A DNA stretch of 64,000 bases. It comes from Bacillota bacterium (GTDB taxonomy: Bacteria; Bacillota; Clostridia; Christensenellales; CAG-138). Positions 60,867-64,000 of the stretch are shown here, piece after piece. The position numbers were made by a program, and so were the translations under genes. Each line of letters starts with the position of its first letter. Position 1 is the stretch's first letter. Location: NCBI GenBank assembly GCA_023455425.1, contig JAEYCM010000030.1, forward strand, positions 62,001-126,000, read 5' to 3'. The notes under the pieces were generated by a model that worked only from the letters and a program-made list of their open reading frames with translations, ran no database searches and had not been told where the DNA came from.

Positions 60867-61399
60867 ATCTGCCCAACAAGCTCACGCTCCTTCGCATACT
60901 GCTCGTACCTGTATTCGTCGCCTGCTTCTATATTCCCGCCTCCTATGCGGATATCGTGGCGGCAGGCGTGTATGTGCTTGCCTATATTACGGATATTCTG
61001 GACGGTCAGATCGCAAGAAAGCGCAATTTAGTCACCAGCTTCGGTAAGCTGATGGATCCCATGGCGGATAAGCTATTAACGTGCAGCGCGTTTGTCATGC
61101 TGGCGGCGGACGCCCTTGTCTCCCCCATCGCCGTTATTATCATCATCGCGCGGGAGCTGTTTATCAGCGGGTTCCGTCTGGTAGCCGTGGAAAACGGAAC
61201 CGTGATAGCCGCAAGCTGGCTGGGCAAGATAAAGACCATCTCGCAATGCGTGGCGGTAGTCGCGGTGCTCATTTGGCCCTACCTCTGGTGGCCGCGCTTC
61301 CCGCTGGACGAAATCATCGTATGGATCTCCGTGGGCTTCACCCTCTGGTCCGGCATCGATTATGTGGTAAAGAATCGGGGAAGCATCAAGTTCTCCTGA
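60863..61399 (+). CDS. pgsA: CDP-diacylglycerol-glycerol-3-phosphate 3-phosphatidyltransferase
   Basis: Makes phosphatidylglycerol phosphate, the first committed step to phosphatidylglycerol, in the inner membrane. 178 residues and about five spans. The CDP-alcohol phosphotransferase motif is complete: DILDGQIARKRN, then G and DPMAD with all metal-binding Asp residues. The start overlaps the rimO stop as ATGA. Confidence 0.94.
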   Translation: MNLPNKLTLLRILLVPVFVACFYIPASYADIVAAGVYVLAYITDILDGQIARKRNLVTSFGKLMDPMADKLLTCSAFVMLAADALVSPIAVIIIIARELFISGFRLVAVENGTVIAASWLGKIKTISQCVAVVAVLIWPYLWWPRFPLDEIIVWISVGFTLWSGIDYVVKNRGSIKFS

Positions 61400-61586
61400 T
61401 TTAGTTCAGGGGCTTTGCCCCTAATCCCACCCAAGGAACAAGCAAGGGGCACCAAGGGTTCCGAAGCAGAGCCCGCCTTCCTTTGGAAAGCCCCTTGGAA
61501 CTCCTTCCCAGGGAACGCCCTGATAGGGCATTTCTGAGTGCCGATAACCGCTTGAAGGTTTTAAGATATTGGTGCTTAGAGCGCCC
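61400..61586. other. gene-free spacer with small hairpins
   Basis: No coding signal on either strand. It holds CAGGGGCTTTGCCCCT near the start, similar in kind to the last hairpin of the array at 51616, and GGGAACGCCCTGATAGGGC near the middle, and leads into repeat R1 at 61587. Confidence 0.5.
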
Positions 61587-61667
61587 GTACTGAGGGGGCG
61601 CAGGGGGCGAAGCCCTCCCGCTATTAAATAAATAATTTACCGTCGCCACCGCAGGAGGCGATACCTT
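61587..61667 (+). repeat. dispersed repeat R1, module Y
   Basis: GTACTGAGGGGGCGCAGGGG, GCGAAGCCCTCCCGCTATTA, then CCGTCGCCACCGCAGGAGGC and GATACCTT. The most complete forward copy, ending 60 bases before cinA. Confidence 0.8.
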
Positions 61668-61727
61668 CCGTGTTAACGCCGCACGCGCATAGCGAGTGTT
61701 CATTTTTACAAGAAAAGAGGTCTTTTC

Positions 61728-62975
61728 ATGATTGCCGAGCTAATCAGCGTCGGAACCGAGCTGTTGATGGGACAGGTGCTCAACACTGACGCGCAGTTTA
61801 TGGCGCAAAAGCTCGCGCCGCTGGGCGTAAACGTGTACCACCAGGTCACCGTGGGAGACAACCCCGAGCGCCTGAAGGACGCGGTGCGCACCGCACTTTC
61901 CCGCGCGGACATCGTAATCCTTTCCGGCGGCCTTGGTCCCACCGGGGACGATTTGACCAAGAACACGGTCGCGGATTTGTTTGGACTCTCCATGGAGCGG
62001 GATGCGCAAAGCGAGCAGACGCTGCGCGAACGCTTTCTGGCATTCCGGCGGGAAATGACGCCCAACAACCTGAAACAGGCGGATTTTCCAAAGGGCAGCA
62101 TCATTTTAAAGAATCCCAACGGCACGGCGCCCGGCTGCATCGTTCCAAGCGGCGAAAAGGCGGCAATTCTGTTGCCTGGCCCGCCTTCTGAACTCTTCCC
62201 CATGTTTGAAAACGAAGTCATGCCCTATCTGGAAAAACGCAGCGGCTGGAAGCTGTACTCCCGCGAGCTGCGTATATTCGGCATGGGAGAGTCTGCCGTG
62301 GAGCACCGCCTGCAGGATCTGATGGACGCGCAGGACAACCCTACCATTGCCCCATATGCAAAAACGGGGGAGACCACGCTGCGTGTGACGGCGCGCTGCG
62401 CTACGGAGGAAGAGGGACTGAAACTGGTACAGCCCGTGATCGATGAAATCCTAAGCCGCATTGGGGACGTCGTATACTCCACGGATGGCGTAACGCTGGC
62501 GGGCGTATGCGCAAAGCTATTGGAAGAGCGCAACCTTACCCTTGCGGTGGCGGAAAGCTGCACGGGCGGCATGATTTCCTCCACGCTCATTGATATCCCC
62601 GGCAGCTCCACGTACTTTATGGAAGGCGCCGTCACCTATTCGGACGCCGCAAAGATGCGCCGCCTTGGCGTTTCTTCCGCCACTTTACGAAAATACGGCG
62701 CGGTAAGCGCGGAGTGCGCCAAGGAAATGGCAATTGGCATGCGCAAGACCTCCGGGTCGGACTATGCGCTTGCCACCACCGGCATCGCGGGCCCAGGCGG
62801 GGCGACAAAGGAAAAGCCGGTCGGCCTTGTGTACGTTGCGCTTTCGGATGGGAAGAACGCCATCGTCAAGCGGCTGTACCTTACCGGAAACCGCAGCCGC
62901 ATCCGCGAAGTCACGGTGCTCAACGCCCTGGATGTGCTGCGCCGCGCGCTGTTGGAACTGCCGCAAACCGAATAA
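61728..62975 (+). CDS. cinA: CinA-family protein (competence/damage-inducible; nicotinamide-nucleotide amidase)
   Basis: A 415-residue two-domain protein. The N-terminal MoaB-like domain (residues 1 to about 170: SVGTELLMGQVLNTD, LSGGLGPTGDDLTK) is linked with hydrolysis of nucleotide-linked compounds. The C-terminal domain (about 255 to 412: LAVAESCTGGMISSTLIDIP, TTGIAGPGGATKEKPVG) is the PncC-type deamidase that recycles nicotinamide mononucleotide. Located directly before recA, as in many Bacillota. Confidence 0.92.
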   Translation: MIAELISVGTELLMGQVLNTDAQFMAQKLAPLGVNVYHQVTVGDNPERLKDAVRTALSRADIVILSGGLGPTGDDLTKNTVADLFGLSMERDAQSEQTLRERFLAFRREMTPNNLKQADFPKGSIILKNPNGTAPGCIVPSGEKAAILLPGPPSELFPMFENEVMPYLEKRSGWKLYSRELRIFGMGESAVEHRLQDLMDAQDNPTIAPYAKTGETTLRVTARCATEEEGLKLVQPVIDEILSRIGDVVYSTDGVTLAGVCAKLLEERNLTLAVAESCTGGMISSTLIDIPGSSTYFMEGAVTYSDAAKMRRLGVSSATLRKYGAVSAECAKEMAIGMRKTSGSDYALATTGIAGPGGATKEKPVGLVYVALSDGKNAIVKRLYLTGNRSRIREVTVLNALDVLRRALLELPQTE

Positions 62976-63017
62976 AGTTTCCTTATCGGATACTTTTGAC
63001 TGTTTCTTACCCGCTTA

Positions 63018-63045
63018 TCCGGATTTGAGTCCGGAAATGTTTCTT
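63018..63045 (+). terminator. possible weak terminator between cinA and recA
   Basis: TCCGGA-TTTGAG-TCCGGA followed by AATGTTTCTTTTT; a short stem. Confidence 0.4.
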
Positions 63046-63061
63046 TTTACGAAACTTTTCC

Positions 63062-63090
63062 TTTTCCTGTACACGGGGATATGATATACT
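63062..63090 (+). promoter_or_regulatory. probable recA promoter
   Basis: TTTTCC (63062-63067), a 17-base spacer and TATACT (63085-63090). The -35 element is poor. No LexA-type palindrome (CGAAC-N4-GTTCG) is seen between 62976 and 63136. Confidence 0.45.
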
Positions 63091-63136
63091 CATTCCATCG
63101 GGCATATAAGTTTGGGCACTTGAGGAGGATTGGGGC

Positions 63137-64000
63137 ATGGCAAACGTAGGCGTGGAAAAATCCAGGGCGCTGGAAATGGCGCTCAGCCAAATTGAAAAGC
63201 AGTTCGGCAAGGGCGCTATCATGAAGCTGGGGGATGCGGCGGGCAAAATTTCCGTCTCCACCATTTCCACGGGTTGTCTGGAATTAGACTTTGCGCTGGG
63301 TGTGGGCGGCGTGCCGCGTGGGCGTATTATTGAAATATTCGGGCCGGAATCCTCCGGTAAAACCACCGTTGCCCTGCATGTGATCGCCCAGGCGCAAAAG
63401 GCGGGCGGTACCGCCGCGTTTATCGACGCGGAACATGCGCTCGACCCGCTCTATGCGGGGAACCTCGGCGTCAACGTGGACGATCTGTATGTGTCCCAGC
63501 CGGATAACGGCGAACAGGCGCTTGAAATTACGGAAGCGCTGGTGCGCTCTGGCGCCATGGACGTGGTGGTGGTGGACTCCGTCGCGGCCCTGGTCCCCAA
63601 GGCGGAAATTGAAGGCGATATGGGCGATTCCCATGTCGGCCTCCAGGCGCGTCTCATGTCCCAGGCGCTGCGGAAGCTTGCCGGCACCATATCAAAGACC
63701 AATACGGTCGTGGTATTTATCAACCAGCTGCGCGAAAAGGTCGGCGTCATGTTCGGCAACCCGGAAACCACGCCGGGCGGCAAAGCGCTCAAATTCTACG
63801 CCTCCATCCGCCTGGATGTGCGTAAAATCGAAACGCTCAAAAGCGGCACGGAGTTTGTGGGCAACCGCACCCGCGTCAAGGTGGTCAAAAACAAGGTGGC
63901 CCCGCCCTTTAAGCAGGCGGAATTCGATATCATCTATGGCGAGGGCATCTCGCGCGAAGGCTCCATACTCGACCTTGCAACGCAGTATAAGCTCATTGCA
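63137..64000 (+). CDS. recA: recombinase RecA (3' end outside window)
   Basis: Forms filaments on single-stranded DNA for homologous pairing and SOS induction. The first 288 residues are visible, from ATG 63137 behind GGAGG. Walker [10 protein letters not shown] near residue 70, the ATPase Glu in [10 protein letters not shown], Walker [12 protein letters not shown], the DNA-binding loop 1 region [20 protein letters not shown] and the [22 protein letters not shown] loop 2 region. The C-terminal domain is cut off by the window end. Confidence 0.96.
   Translation, partial: MANVGVEKSRALEMALSQIEKQFGKGAIMKLGDAAGKISVSTISTGCLELDFALGVGGVPRGRIIEIFGPESSGKTTVALHVIAQAQKAGGTAAFIDAEHALDPLYAGNLGVNVDDLYVSQPDNGEQALEITEALVRSGAMDVVVVDSVAALVPKAEIEGDMGDSHVGLQARLMSQALRKLAGTISKTNTVVVFINQLREKVGVMFGNPETTPGGKALKFYASIRLDVRKIETLKSGTEFVGNRTRVKVVKNKVAPPFKQAEFDIIYGEGISREGSILDLATQYKLIA

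Overview
The window is from a bacterial chromosome of moderately high GC content. It most likely belongs to an anaerobic, gut-type member of the Bacillota (class Clostridia). The grounds are strong AGGAGG-type ribosome sites, a Clostridia-like ftsK/spoIIIE-rimO-pgsA-cinA-recA order, a flavodiiron protein next to a superoxide dismutase, a LysM/GH18 spore-germination-type hydrolase, and many sugar ABC transporters with LacI and ROK regulators. The order-level placement (for example Christensenellales or Oscillospirales) is a guess.

Bases 1 to about 6.2 kb are the integrase-proximal end of a prophage or prophage-like element. Small, tightly packed early genes run on the minus strand. A Cro-like and a CI-like regulator diverge around two 17-bp operator palindromes. 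A pair of membrane-protein cargo genes (TM2-SHOCT and zinc ribbon-TM) follows, then a large serine recombinase whose reading frame runs on through a terminator-like hairpin. From 6.2 to 9.0 kb a Nudix hydrolase and a frameshifted MATE exporter lie among three decayed copies of a dispersed repeat.

From 9.0 to 17.4 kb a LacI-type repressor diverges from an eight-gene minus-strand run encoding a branched-chain-amino-acid-type ABC transporter (livKHMGF-like), an aldo/keto reductase, an RpiB-type isomerase and a ribokinase. This suggests a LIV-family importer recruited to sugar or polyol catabolism. Three copies of a 20-bp operator-like sequence lie in the divergent intergenic region. From 17.4 to 25.8 kb there are single-gene or small units: a chemoreceptor remnant, a free methionine-R-sulfoxide reductase, a half-size ferritin-like protein, a PAS-SpoIIE phosphatase, a CbrA-like flavoprotein, a DUF3892 protein, a LysM-GH18 protein, a lipoprotein with a Cys-rich partial paralogue, and a TetR/membrane-anchored alpha/beta hydrolase pair.

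From 26.0 to 34.2 kb a second LacI regulator and a PfkB kinase lie divergent from a glycerophosphodiesterase plus ABC importer operon ending in an MgtC-like protein. From 34.6 to 42.5 kb there is a polyol/xylulose locus. ROK repressor and xylulokinase genes diverge from a CUT2 transporter (ATPase, permease, binding protein) and a zinc polyol dehydrogenase, which together make an import, oxidise, phosphorylate route to xylulose 5-phosphate.

From 42.5 to 56.7 kb there are a GGDEF protein, a 2-hydroxyacid dehydrogenase, a helical protein of unknown function, a metNIQ methionine importer, sodA with a flavodiiron protein, an NAD-dependent epimerase with a divergent TetR, a flavodoxin-fold reductase, a GNAT acetyltransferase and a SulP transporter. 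From 57.1 kb to the end lies the housekeeping run ftsK/spoIIIE-rimO-pgsA-cinA-recA, with recA cut by the window end.

Intergenic regions carry several families of palindromic or mosaic repeats, which are the most distinctive unexplained structure here. No rRNA, tRNA, CRISPR array or riboswitch was found.
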